The position numbers were made by a program, and so were the translations under genes. Source: Vitis vinifera (Eukaryota; Streptophyta; Magnoliopsida; Vitales; Vitaceae). Taken from it: 64,000 nt of DNA. The first letter of the stretch is position 1, and each line of letters starts with the position of its first letter. Below the pieces are notes generated by a model, which did not search any database, was not told where the DNA came from, and was given only the letters and a program-made list of their open reading frames with translations. Location of the stretch: contig NC_081813.1 of assembly GCF_030704535.1 (NCBI RefSeq), forward strand, positions 156,501 to 220,500, written 5' to 3'. Shown in pieces: positions 43,401-52,772 of this stretch.

Positions 43401-46400
43401 GAGATGCAAGCCTCAGTAGTTTGTTGGTAGGAGTGGAGTCCTGCTGTAGAGATAGAGATGATAGTAATTGGTCCCTCGCTTGGGAGGAGGAGGGAAGGAA
43501 GTATAGATTGGAGCGTCGTTCAAATGAGGCGGGTAGATTCATTCTCTGTTCTGTTCGTGATTTGGAGGCCAAAAGGTTTTGCTTAATTTTTCCAGAAGGA
43601 AAGAGGCTATCTGGAGGATGGAACACCTTGGCTGAGAAGCTAAGGGAGGTTGGGGTAGCTCCATTTAGAGGAGTAAAGGACCCTCTTTCTCTTGAGGTGC
43701 TGAAGAAGGAGAAGGAGCCTGATCAAAGGACATATGCAGATGCTGTAAATCTGAGATTGGGGAGACTTGGGGACAAGGTTTGGCTGGAAGCGGGAAGGAG
43801 GGTGAAGCCTGGTAGATTAGAGCAACTGGGTCATTGCTTAGTGGGCAGATGGGATAAGGTGGAGAACCATCCTCCTGCGTTGGATTATCTGAAGAACTGG
43901 GCTGTCCATGCTTGGCTCCTCAAAGGCAAGCTGGACATAGCTGTAATGGGAGGTGGGCTAATACTATTTGAGTTTGAATTGATGAGTGAGGCCGAGCGTG
44001 TTCTTGCTAGAGGGAAGAGAAAGGTTCTAGGCAGTGTTTTAATGATGGAAAGATGGCACCCGGAGGTGGGGTGTTTCAGCAATGGTGCTTTTGCTAGCGA
44101 GGTATGGGTGAGAGTGGTAGGTCTTCCCCTTCACCTATGGAATCGAGAGGTGTTTAAGCTGATAGGAGATGGTTGTGGCGGGTTCATTTCTGTGGACAAC
44201 AAGACGGAATCAATGGCAGAGCTGCAATGGGCTAGAATGCTGGTGAAATTGGCGGGCAGGGATACACCTTCCTCCGTCCAGATTGTGGATGAGATGGGGT
44301 GCTTCTCAGTCCAGTTGTGGTGGGAATACCCACCTTGGTTCTCTCAGGTGGTGCCGGTGGGAAGTGGTCTCGGGAAAGGGGATGCCATGGCTGAAGAAGT
44401 TGCAGGGAGTGGGCCTCGTAATGAGTGTAGAGGAGGCGTGCTCGTGAAGGTTGGACAGCCGAAGGAGCAGAGGGGAGTAGTTGAGCCGCCCTGTGGTAGT
44501 TCTTCAAAAGGGGTTTCAGGCTGTCCATATGAGTTGGCTGAAAGGGGGCCTGGAAAGGAGGTGACTGATGGAGAAGACAGCTGCGGGATCAGCAGCCGAG
44601 GTGGAGGGAAGTTGGCAAATCTGGGAGGTTTTAAATCTGGGCCAGCTGCTTGTGTTTTTGGGCCCGATTGGGAGGCCCAAGCCAGGAGCGGGCTTGGAGA
44701 GGGTGGTCTTAAGTCAGAACATTTGGGAGCCCAGATGCTTGGGTCAGATTGTGAGCCCAGGCCCATCTTGTTAAAAGGGTGGATAATGGGCCGCGAGGAA
44801 AGGCCTTTCCTCATAAAGGGGTCGATCACGGGCTGTGAAGGGAGGCCCGACATGGGATTTGAACCAGTCTTGGGGGGGTTAAAAGAAAATAGGGCTTTTC
44901 CTTGTGCCGAGGTCGGGGGGGTGGAGATTAGGGCTTCGATGGAAGCTTCGGGTGGCCAAGGTAAGGAGGACAGGGGGATCGCTTGCATTCTAGGAGGAGA
45001 TTGGAGGGATTCCGAGTATCAAATGGAGAAGGCGAGAGCGCGAATGACTGAAGAAGCGCTGTCGGCTGAAGCATCCAGGTACGAGACCGTTATCGATGTT
45101 CTTGGGGGGGAAAGGGTCCATTTCTCTTCTTCTACTCTTTCTGGGTGCGATCGGGCTATGGTGGTGGGGGGTGTTAGGGGTCCGTTAGTTATTGACGAAG
45201 GTGTTGGGTATCAAGCCCCGTTGCGTGCGTTGTTGACTGATGGTAGTCCATGGGAGACGGGTACAGAGGGGGGAAAGAACAGGGGCTTCACGTCAAAGGA
45301 GAGAGTGGATCTGGAGGAAGAAGAGGACCAGGGCAGCGGCTGGGATGACAGCAGCTTGGCTAAGTTTAGAAAGACTCTGGGATTCTCGACAGTTGGTGTT
45401 GAAGGGGAAATTCTTAAATTACTGTTAAGGCTGAAATCAAGGAGGGATCAAGGTAAGAAGAAAGGTATTTCAGGGATGACTAGGTTTGATAGGGAAGTGA
45501 AAAAATTGGAATGGTCGATTAATTATGAAGGAGAGAGCAGGAAGAAAGGCTCGGATAGAAGAAACGGGGACAGAGCTCTGTGTCTTAAATGAAGATTAAA
45601 ATCCTATCTTGGAATGTCCGGGGGGTGAATGATAGAAATAAGAGGTGTTCAATTAAGGCCTTAATCAGATCCCAAAAAGTGGATTTGGTATGCTTGCAGG
45701 AGACTAAAATGTCTCAGATGACTCTAGGGGTGGTGAGAAGTCTTGGAGTGGGGAGATTTTTAGATTGGGGAGTTCTTAATGCGAGAGGGGCAGCTGGAGG
45801 GGTGTTGGTTTTTTGGGACAAAAGAGTGCTGGAGTTGGAAGGGATGGAGGTGGGTCTTTTCTCAGTCTCCTGCCGGTTCAAGAACTGTGAAGATGGTTTT
45901 AATTGGGTTTTTTTAGGAGTGTATGGCCCTACTGTAAAGAGATATAGAGAGTTGTTTTGGGAAGAGCTGGGGGCTATCCGCGGCCTCTGGAGCGATCCTT
46001 GGTGCATCGGAGGTGATTTCAATTTAATCAGATTTCCAAATGAGAGCAGAAGAGGGGGAAGGTTGTCTTCTTCAATGAGAAGATTTTCGGAAGTGATTGA
46101 TGACTTGGATTTGAGGGATCTTCCCCTCCAGGGGGGTCCATTCACGTGGAGTGGAGGGCTGAACAATCAAGCTATGACCAGGTTAGACCGTTTTTTGGTG
46201 TCGGAGGATTGGGAGAGTCACTTTAAGGGGGCGGTGCAGTGCACTCTTCCTAGGCCTGTGTCCGACCATTTCCCTATTCTATTGGATGGAGGAGGGGTGA
46301 GAAGAGGTCCTGCTCCTTTCCGTTTTGAAAATATGTGGCTTAAGGAGGAGGGATTTAAGGATCTGTTGAAGGGGTGGTGGCAGGGTCTAAGCTTTAATGG

Positions 46401-49360
46401 CTCGTTTAGCTTCATCCTTGCTGAGAAGCAGAAGGCTTTGAAGGCGATTCTTAAGTTGTGGAATAAGGATGTTTTTGGGAAGGTGGATGTCAATAAGAAA
46501 GTGGCCCTGGACAAGGTGATTTTCTGGGATGGTCAGGAGAAGATTCGCCCCTTATCTTTGGAAGAGTTGGAAGCTAGAAAGGTCGCAAAGGGGGATTTCG
46601 AAAAATGGGCTCTAATGGAGGAGGTTTCTTGGAGACAAAAATCAAGAGAAGTATGGCTAAGGGAGGGGGATAGAAACACGGGCTTTTTTCATAAAATGGC
46701 TAACTCCCATAGTAGGAGAAACTGCCTGTCCAAGATTAAAGTTGACGGAGTTTGGTTAATAGAGGAGCAGGAGATAAAGAGGGGTGTGGTTAGAGCTTTC
46801 AAGGACCAGTTGACTGACCCGGGGTGCTGGCACCCTTCAATGGAAGGTCTGGACTTTAATAGAATTGGTAATGAGGATGCAGCTAGGTTGGAGGAGGTTT
46901 TTTCAGAGGAAGAGGTCCTCAAGGCTCTTTCAGACCTGAACGGGGACAAGGCCCCGGGTCCAGATGGTTTCCCCATTAGGTTTTGGCAATTTTGCTGGGA
47001 TGTTGCCAAAGAAGAGATTATGGGTTTTTTGTTAGACTTTCATGAACGCGGCAGATTCGTTAGGAGCCTAAATTCGACCTTCCTGGTTCTAATCCCAAAA
47101 AAATCTGGTGCCGAGGACCTTAGAGACTTCAGACCGATCAGTTTGGTGGGCGGTTTGTATAAACTGTTGGCAAAAGTATTAGCCAACAGACTTAAGAAGG
47201 TAGTGGGCAAAGTGGTGTCTTCAGCTCAAAACGCCTTTGTTGAAGGAAGACAGATTCTTGATGCTGCCCTTATTGCCAATGAGGCAATAGATTCTCTGTT
47301 GAAACGAAACGAGAGTGGGGTGTTATGTAAATTGGATTTAGAGAAGGCATATGATCACATAAAGTGGGATTTTCTGAGTTTTGTACTGCAAAGCATGGGA
47401 TTTGGGGAGAAGTGGATTGGGTGGATATCCTAGTGCATATCTACAGCAACGTTCTCAGTATTGATCAATGGCACCCCGGAAGGCTACTTCAAGAGTTCAA
47501 GGGGGCTGCGTCAGGGGGACCCCCTATCCCCTTATCTTTTTGTGATAGGAATGGAGGCCCTGAGCAGGCTGATCAATAGAGCAGTGGGGGGAGGGTTCCT
47601 ATCAGGCTGTAGGGTTGATGGAAGGGGTGGGAATGGGGTTTTAGTCTCTCATTTGCTGTTTGCCGACGACACGTTAGTGTTTTGTGAAGCTTCTGAAGAT
47701 CAGATGGTCCACTTAAGCTGGTTGTTGATGTGGTTTGAAGCCATATCAGGGTTGAGAATCAATTTGGACAAAAGCGAAATTTTACCGGTTGGTAGAGTGG
47801 AGAATTTGGAGAATTTGGCTCTTGAGGCTGGCTGTAAAGTGGGTAGGCTGCCTTCTTCTTATTTGGGGATCCCTTTGGGGGCGAACCATAAGTCTGTGGC
47901 GGTTTGGGATGGGGTGGAAGAAAGATTTCGGAAACGGTTGGCCTTATGGAAGAGGCAATTTATTTCCAAAGGAGGGAGAATTACTCTAATTCGGAGTACA
48001 TTGTCAAGTATGCCTATATACTTGATGTCTTTACTTCGAATGCCAAGAGTGGTTTGTCTAAGGTTGGAGAAAATTCAAAGGGATTTCTTGTGGGGAGGGG
48101 GTGCTTTGGAGAGGAAGCCTCACTTAGTTAAGTGGGAGACCGTTTGCATGGATAAAAGGAAGGGGGGTTTGGGAGTTAGACGCCTTTCCATCCTTAATAA
48201 GGCTCTTCTTTGTAAGTGGAATTGGCGTTTTGCGATTGAAAGGGAGAATTTGTGGAGGCATGTAATTAGTAGGAAGTTCGGGGAGGAAGAAGGGGGGTGG
48301 AGTTCTAGAGATGTAAGGGAGAGTTATGGAGTAGGATTTTGGAAGGAAATAAGGAAGGAAGGTGCCCTTATGCAAAGAAAAGTCGCTTTTCTAGTGGGGA
48401 ATGGTAGAAGGGTAAAATTTTGGAAAGATTTATGGTGGGGGAACGTCCCCTTATGCAATTCCTTTCCCTCCTTGTACGCTTTTGCTTCCTCTAAGGAGGC
48501 TTGGGTAGAGGAGTTTTGGGACACTTCGGGAGTGGAAGGGGTTTGGAGTCCTAGATTTTCTAGGCCCTTCAATGATTGGGAGGTGGAGGAGGTGGAGAGG
48601 CTTCTTTTGGCAATCCGAGGTGCAAGGCTTAATCCTCTTATGGAAGATAGAATGATGTGGAAAGTGACTTCAAATGGGAGTTTTTCAGTTAGAGCACTCT
48701 ATAATGATCTATCTTCAAGAAGAGTTGGTTTTTTCCCTCATGGCTTGATATGGAACCCTAGTGTGCCTTCCAAAGTGTGTTTCTTTGCTTGGGAGGCTTC
48801 TTGGGGTAAGGTGCTTACTATGGATCAGCTTAAAAAGAGGGGGTGGGCTGTTGCTAACAGATGTTTTCTGTGCTGTGAGGAAGGGGAGTCAATTGATCAT
48901 ATTCTTATACATTGCTCCAAGGCAAGAGATTTATGGGATTTATTGTTCGCCCTTTTTGGAGTGTGTTGGGTCCTTCCGTTTTCGGCTAGAGAGACCCTTG
49001 TTGAATGGAGGGGCTTTATGTTGGGCAAGAAGCATAGTAAGGTGTGGAAGGCAGCCCCGTTGTGCCTCTTTTGGGCGGTTTGGATGGAAAGAAACAAGAT
49101 TGCTTTCGATAATGAGGACTTTTCGGTTCATAGGCTGAAAAATTCTTTTGTTTGTAATCTTTGGGTGTGGACAAAATCAATTGTAAATGAAGGTCCTCTC
49201 TCTTTACCTAGTTTTCTTGATTGGCTAGGCGCTAGTTAAGGGTCGGGTTTGTTTTTCTCTTCCCTTGGGTGTGCCTTTAGGGTCCTTTTGTATACTCCCT
49301 GTATGCTTTTGGGTTTTCCTCTTGGTGCCCTCTTTTAATATAATTCTGTTTTTGCCTATC

Positions 49361-49391
<31 letters not shown>

Positions 49392-50971
49392 TTTCCTGGT
49401 AAAGATGCAAGAAAAGTTACTCTATACTTCCATCCACACATTGTACACCTCACGTGTCTTATACTAGTATCTCGCTTGCCCTTTTATTATGACCTTGCTT
49501 ATGTATTAAATGGGAAAAAAAAAGGAAAGAATTTTATGTTTCAGAAAAATTTTGCGTTTGAACAAAACAAAAGGAACAGAAAAAGAAAGTCCATGCTTTA
49601 CAAGTTTCTATAGGAAGAAACAGAGTCTTAAAATTGAAGCTTACCTTTGCAATTTGTTTAACATTTATCACATATTTGGCATCCTCAGAATTGGGGCTAA
49701 TTATCTTTGTGCATCTTGCCACCTAGTTTCCAAAACCAGCCACTCTTCAGATATACATTATATTAAGACAGTAAATGTTGTTCAACAAAATCAAGAAAAA
49801 CCACCTGAAGAGGCTGCTCCTCCTGCATCATTTGCTTATCAGAAACAAGATCCCACTGACTTGGTGCAGCTAAGCCAGTATCAGATTCCTTGATACCTGT
49901 TATAAGATGAAAATCATTGCTATAATTTCATGAAGTGTTATTCAAGCCATAATCAGCCCATAATACATGCCTAGTTTATCAAAACTTCTCATATAACCTT
50001 GGCTACTACTATTTTCAACATGGATCAACATAATACATGCCCAGTTTATCAAATAGCACTATACATTGGAAATATCACGAATAAGAAACATACCACATAA
50101 ATCGTTGACCTTCTTAGCCATTTCTTTAATTTCCTTCTCTGTTTTCTTTATTGGTGCAGAATAAGGTCCCAAGCCCTGCATAAACCATTCAACTGTTTAG
50201 AAGAACTAATAACTGACCCACCAAAATCTAAGAAGCTAATAACAGCTGAAAAATGAAATTCACAAGAAATAATTTTAATGTAAGTGTGCATCAAGAAGCA
50301 CGCAACCCCTAAACAAAATTCCACATTCTAAATATAAACTAAAAAGCATTGTCAGGTTGAAAAACCAGGCCAACCCAAATGATTGACTCAATTAATGGGA
50401 CCAAAATCATAAGAATTGACCCACCAGGCCCACCCATGCAACTTCAATTCAATGCCCCTAACTCTGAGAAAATTTGGGCTTGCCGTTATACACTTCTAGC
50501 ACCATCAGATCTCCATCCACCCCTCGATCCAACTATCGATTTGACCACTTTAATTTTGATGTGCTCGTCAATAACATCATCATAGAGATGATAATTTTCA
50601 AGCTGTTATTGATGAACAACAATCAGGGGATAAAGGAAGTTTCCATTAAACCCATTTTTCTCCTGTCTCTTTTCAACAGTGTAAAATATGAAGTGGCCAA
50701 AATCAGCACATAGCTGATACTAATGGCAAGAACATCACAATCGCAGTAATGAAAGAACAGTGGACAAAGAGAATCAACAGCGCGAGAGAATCTCACCGGA
50801 AACCCAACAAATTGCAACAAATCTAGTCGAAACAAATCGTATTTGGAGCGTAACTATTAGGGTTTAAAGGGGACGAATACTTACATAGGTTTTAAGGAGA
50901 GCAATATCATCTTCATCAAGAGGCCGAGGGTTCTTCTCATCCTTAATCTCATCTTCGGGCTCCGGCGCCAT
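37457..50971 (-). CDS. RPT1: 26S proteasome regulatory particle ATPase subunit RPT1 (subunit 7)
   Basis: A 426-residue AAA+ ATPase in ten exons on the minus strand: 50971-50885, 50175-50094, 49896-49805, 49722-49645, 40625-40564, 39143-38999, 38858-38640, 38544-38363, 37897-37722, 37614-37457. It is one of six ATPases forming the base ring that unfolds ubiquitinated substrates and opens the 20S core. Visible features are the acidic N terminus ([20 protein letters not shown]), an OB-fold region, Walker A GPPGTGKT (209-216), Walker B FFDEVDA (D268-D271), the second region of homology ([20 protein letters not shown]) and the C terminus ending KYMVYN. The length equals that of plant RPT1. Intron 4 (9.0 kb) contains a full-length LINE and intron 5 a truncated LINE, yet the coding frame is intact and all splice sites are GT-AG. 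A cluster of TGGGCY motifs lies just upstream. Confidence 0.95.
39692..40376 (-). mobile_element. 5'-truncated LINE in RPT1 intron 5
   Basis: About 685 bp with a poly-T start (3' tail, 39,692-39,701) and a 10-base flanking duplication, TCCATGCTTA, at 39,682-39,691 and 40,377-40,386. The minus strand encodes the end of ORF2: [15 protein letters not shown], an in-frame TAG at about 40,258, then [20 protein letters not shown] and a following HC, the zf-RVT region. It is clearly homologous to the ORF2 end of the full-length LINE at 43,207-49,387 but is a separate, older insertion. It lies on the same strand as RPT1. Confidence 0.85.
40883..41071. mobile_element. hAT-type MITE in RPT1 intron 4
   Basis: A 189-bp segment with inverted ends CAGTGGTGGAGCCA (left) and TGGCTCCACCACTG (right). 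This is a well-known plant hAT-like terminus. The flanking octamers TTGTACAA and CTGTCCAA agree at six of eight positions, consistent with an aged 8-bp target duplication. There is no ORF. Confidence 0.75.
41072..43189. other. RPT1 intron 4, part between the MITE and the LINE
   Basis: About 2.1 kb of intronic sequence without a supported gene. Near 41,786-41,880 the words 'attttttttgctaggtaaaagcaattg' and a purine-rich run resemble the antisense tail of a LINE, but no ORF2 remnant confirms it. The short ORFs around 41,416 and 42,021 show no family signature. Confidence 0.45.
43190..43206. repeat. target-site duplication of the full-length LINE, 5' copy
   Basis: ATCATTTTCCTGGTAAA here is repeated at 49,387-49,403 directly after the poly(A) tail. 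An exact 16-17-base duplication flanking the element shows target-primed insertion and a recent date. Confidence 0.92.
43268..45592 (+). CDS. LINE ORF1 protein (DUF4283-type nucleic-acid-binding protein)
   Basis: An intact 774-residue frame. The segment around residues 200-340 ([16 protein letters not shown], then [19 protein letters not shown]) is the DUF4283-type region that characterises ORF1 of plant L1 elements and probably coats the element RNA. The C-terminal half is low-complexity and charged. I see no CCHC zinc knuckle, which many plant ORF1 proteins have after DUF4283. Base composition (G-rich) is unlike the AT-rich intron around it. The stop TGA overlaps the ORF2 start. Confidence 0.88.
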   Translation: MSRGGRRQFTVESKAFELVIDVVGGKLRGCIWERCKGLSSWIRFGDASLSSLLVGVESCCRDRDDSNWSLAWEEEGRKYRLERRSNEAGRFILCSVRDLEAKRFCLIFPEGKRLSGGWNTLAEKLREVGVAPFRGVKDPLSLEVLKKEKEPDQRTYADAVNLRLGRLGDKVWLEAGRRVKPGRLEQLGHCLVGRWDKVENHPPALDYLKNWAVHAWLLKGKLDIAVMGGGLILFEFELMSEAERVLARGKRKVLGSVLMMERWHPEVGCFSNGAFASEVWVRVVGLPLHLWNREVFKLIGDGCGGFISVDNKTESMAELQWARMLVKLAGRDTPSSVQIVDEMGCFSVQLWWEYPPWFSQVVPVGSGLGKGDAMAEEVAGSGPRNECRGGVLVKVGQPKEQRGVVEPPCGSSSKGVSGCPYELAERGPGKEVTDGEDSCGISSRGGGKLANLGGFKSGPAACVFGPDWEAQARSGLGEGGLKSEHLGAQMLGSDCEPRPILLKGWIMGREERPFLIKGSITGCEGRPDMGFEPVLGGLKENRAFPCAEVGGVEIRASMEASGGQGKEDRGIACILGGDWRDSEYQMEKARARMTEEALSAEASRYETVIDVLGGERVHFSSSTLSGCDRAMVVGGVRGPLVIDEGVGYQAPLRALLTDGSPWETGTEGGKNRGFTSKERVDLEEEEDQGSGWDDSSLAKFRKTLGFSTVGVEGEILKLLLRLKSRRDQGKKKGISGMTRFDREVKKLEWSINYEGESRKKGSDRRNGDRALCLK
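45589..49239 (+). pseudogene. LINE ORF2: endonuclease-reverse transcriptase, one in-frame stop
   Basis: The frame runs 1,217 codons from the ATG at 45,589 to the stop at 49,237-49,239, with a single internal TAG at 47,431-47,433. Domains in order: apurinic-type endonuclease ([28 protein letters not shown]); reverse transcriptase with [30 protein letters not shown] and the catalytic [10 protein letters not shown] (near 47,650-47,685); then the C-terminal zf-RVT region ([20 protein letters not shown]). The internal stop lies between reverse transcriptase motif A and the FADD motif, so the product would be endonuclease plus half of the polymerase. The element is therefore probably immobile on its own unless the stop is read through. 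Confidence 0.93.
49387..49403. repeat. target-site duplication of the full-length LINE, 3' copy
   Basis: ATCATTTTCCTGGTAAA follows the poly(A) tail and matches 43,190-43,206. The first A is shared with the tail, so the certain length is 16. Confidence 0.92.
50859..50866 (-). promoter_or_regulatory. telo-box (AAACCCTA) at the start of RPT1 intron 1
   Basis: The minus strand reads AAACCCTA, about 18 bases into intron 1. Telo-boxes near the start of plant housekeeping genes commonly act together with TGGGCY site II motifs, which are present upstream (51,097-51,173). Confidence 0.4.
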
Positions 50972-51096
50972 CGATGCTTTGTCTCACCTCTTCTTTTTTT
51001 TTATCTTTCTTTCCAAACAAGTTACCTCGCACAACAGACCTCACGCTCAGTTCCGCTTCCTCAACATCGATTTATAGCTCCCCCAATGGGTTAATT

Positions 51097-51173
51097 TGGG
51101 CCGAAGGGGCCCAGTCTCACCGACCTTCCTTTTGAGAAAGTGGGCTTAGTTTTGGGCTTAGTTTTATTGGGCT
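51097..51173. promoter_or_regulatory. cluster of five site II (TGGGCY) motifs upstream of RPT1
   Basis: TGGGCC at 51,097, GGCCCA at 51,108, and TGGGCT at 51,141, 51,153 and 51,168 lie 126-202 bases upstream of the RPT1 ATG. Site II motifs are bound by TCP factors and are typical of growth-related housekeeping promoters in plants. Five within 77 bases is far more than expected by chance in this AT-rich DNA. Confidence 0.6.
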
Positions 51174-52772
51174 CTTGAAGTTCAACAACCCAAACACAAT
51201 TTGTTTACCATTTTCTACAATAAAATATTCTTTTTTTTTTTTTTCATACGTTTTGATTGACATAAATGTATGGATGGTAACGGGGCGGGTTCAAGACAGG
51301 TCGCCTCATCATTTATTCAAAATAATTTTCATCTTCCTCCCATTAAAAAAAAATTAAACAAAGCGGGACGAGTATAAAAATTTCTCATACCCACCCCGCC
51401 TCGACTTGTTTATATATTTTTTTTGAAATTTTTAGAATTTTTTAATTATATTAAAATAAATATATTTTATAAATAATTAAATTATTATATTTTTGTAACT
51501 TATTTTATTGAAAAGTATTTTTATTATTGTTACTATTATTAGTCTCAATGTATTAAAAATGGAAAAATAAAAATTAAATTAAATTAATTTTTAAAATTAA
51601 TTTTATATATAATCGGGACAAGGTGGGGTGGAACAAGGCTTTACCTGAACTTACCTCGAACCCATCCCATAAAAAAAAAAAAAAAGGGAAAGCGGAACAA
51701 GTATTCGAAAAAACCCACTCCATTTCCAACCCTACATACATTGAGATTGGGCTAACCAGTTGAGGTAGAATATCCATTTGCCAACCCCACTTCAAGAGAA
51801 AACTTGGTTAGGGTTTTGCCACAACACTCAAAGAGACGTATGAATTATTTGAAAGAAGAAAACTTACCCTTGTTTAAGAATTTAAGGTGATGGATAACCC
51901 GGAGTCATTTTTAGAATTCATTTAAGAATGATTTTGAGAAAGGTTAAAAGCTAAAGTCATTTTGGTTTAAGTATATTTAGAGTTTGTTTAAGAATGATTT
52001 TGAGAGAGCTTAAAAGTGCTTCTAATAATAATAATAATGGAACGGATTTTTTTTGAGTTATTTGAGGATTTGAGGTTTTTTTTTTTTCCTAAACACATCT
52101 AAATTTTTTTGACAAATACGTTTCTCCTAAGTTTAAAGAATTTTTTTGTTACATAATGGCATACCAAAAACATACTATCAAAAAATTTGTTTTGGTATAA
52201 AAGTATGTCCAATAAAAGCGTACCCAAAATTACTCCTAAATAGACATATATATATATATATATATAGACGAAAATGCAATTTATGAACACAAAAATATGA
52301 TTTTTGAAAGAACAACCTATGAATTACAGCAAGTGATTCTGTAGATTTTGCCAACTACCTGATTTAAAATAAAGTGCTATCAAGCATAAGAAATCACTTC
52401 CAAATTGGTTCGAAATATAAGAAACTTTTATTAAGATCAACAGTTTAGAAAAGAAATGTTTTGTCCACATGAGGATTCTGCTACAACCTTAGAAGAAAAT
52501 TATCATTTGGGCCATTAGCCAGTTTACGTGCCTAGGGCGATGGCTTTAACAAAGATTTATGGCGTGATATATGAAACCAATATATCAAGACCAAACCCAG
52601 AATAATTGGATACAACTGACTTAAGAAATTTAAATTTTCCATGGTCTTTTGGTATGAGGTTAACATGGAGCAGCTGCCCAAAACCTCCCAAAAGAGAGAA
52701 CAAAAATGAAATGAACAAAACTTGGTTACATGTCTTTCTCCAGATGCCAATGACATATACAAGAATCTGTAA
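51174..52772. other. intergenic region between RPT1 and the Mit_KHE1-type gene
   Basis: AT-rich DNA without a supported gene. It holds the distal RPT1 promoter, a repeat with GC-rich patches (51,272-51,738, listed separately), a TA microsatellite near 52,242-52,265, and the 3' untranslated region of the gene that stops at 52,773. Confidence 0.55.
51272..51738. mobile_element. possible hAT-like MITE with CGGGTT-rich ends
   Basis: The left end ATGGATGGTAACGGGGCGGG and the reverse complement of the right end (ATGTAGGGTTGGAAATGGAG) are imperfectly similar. GC-rich islands (GGGGCGGGTT, CCCACCCCGCC, GGTGGGGTGG) sit in otherwise AT-rich sequence. This pattern resembles plant elements whose ends read 'GGGTGGCAATGGGGCGGG'. 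Boundaries and target duplication are not certain. Confidence 0.4.

Larger units (their letters stand above)
43207..49387 (+). mobile_element. full-length LINE (L1-type non-LTR retrotransposon) inside RPT1 intron 4
   Basis: A 6.2-kb element on the strand opposite to RPT1. It has a short 5' leader (61 bp), ORF1 (43,268-45,592), ORF2 (45,589-49,239, one nonsense codon), a 3' untranslated stretch and a poly(A) tail of about 27 bases (49,361-49,387). The flanking duplication is perfect over 16-17 bases. The content is complete and the decay minimal, so the insertion is young. ORF1 and ORF2 overlap at ATGA. Confidence 0.95.

Noticed and set aside
44344..44988. 214-codon minus-strand frame within LINE ORF1
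   Set aside because: Pro/Ser-rich antisense shadow of the low-complexity C-terminal half of ORF1, with no independent signature.
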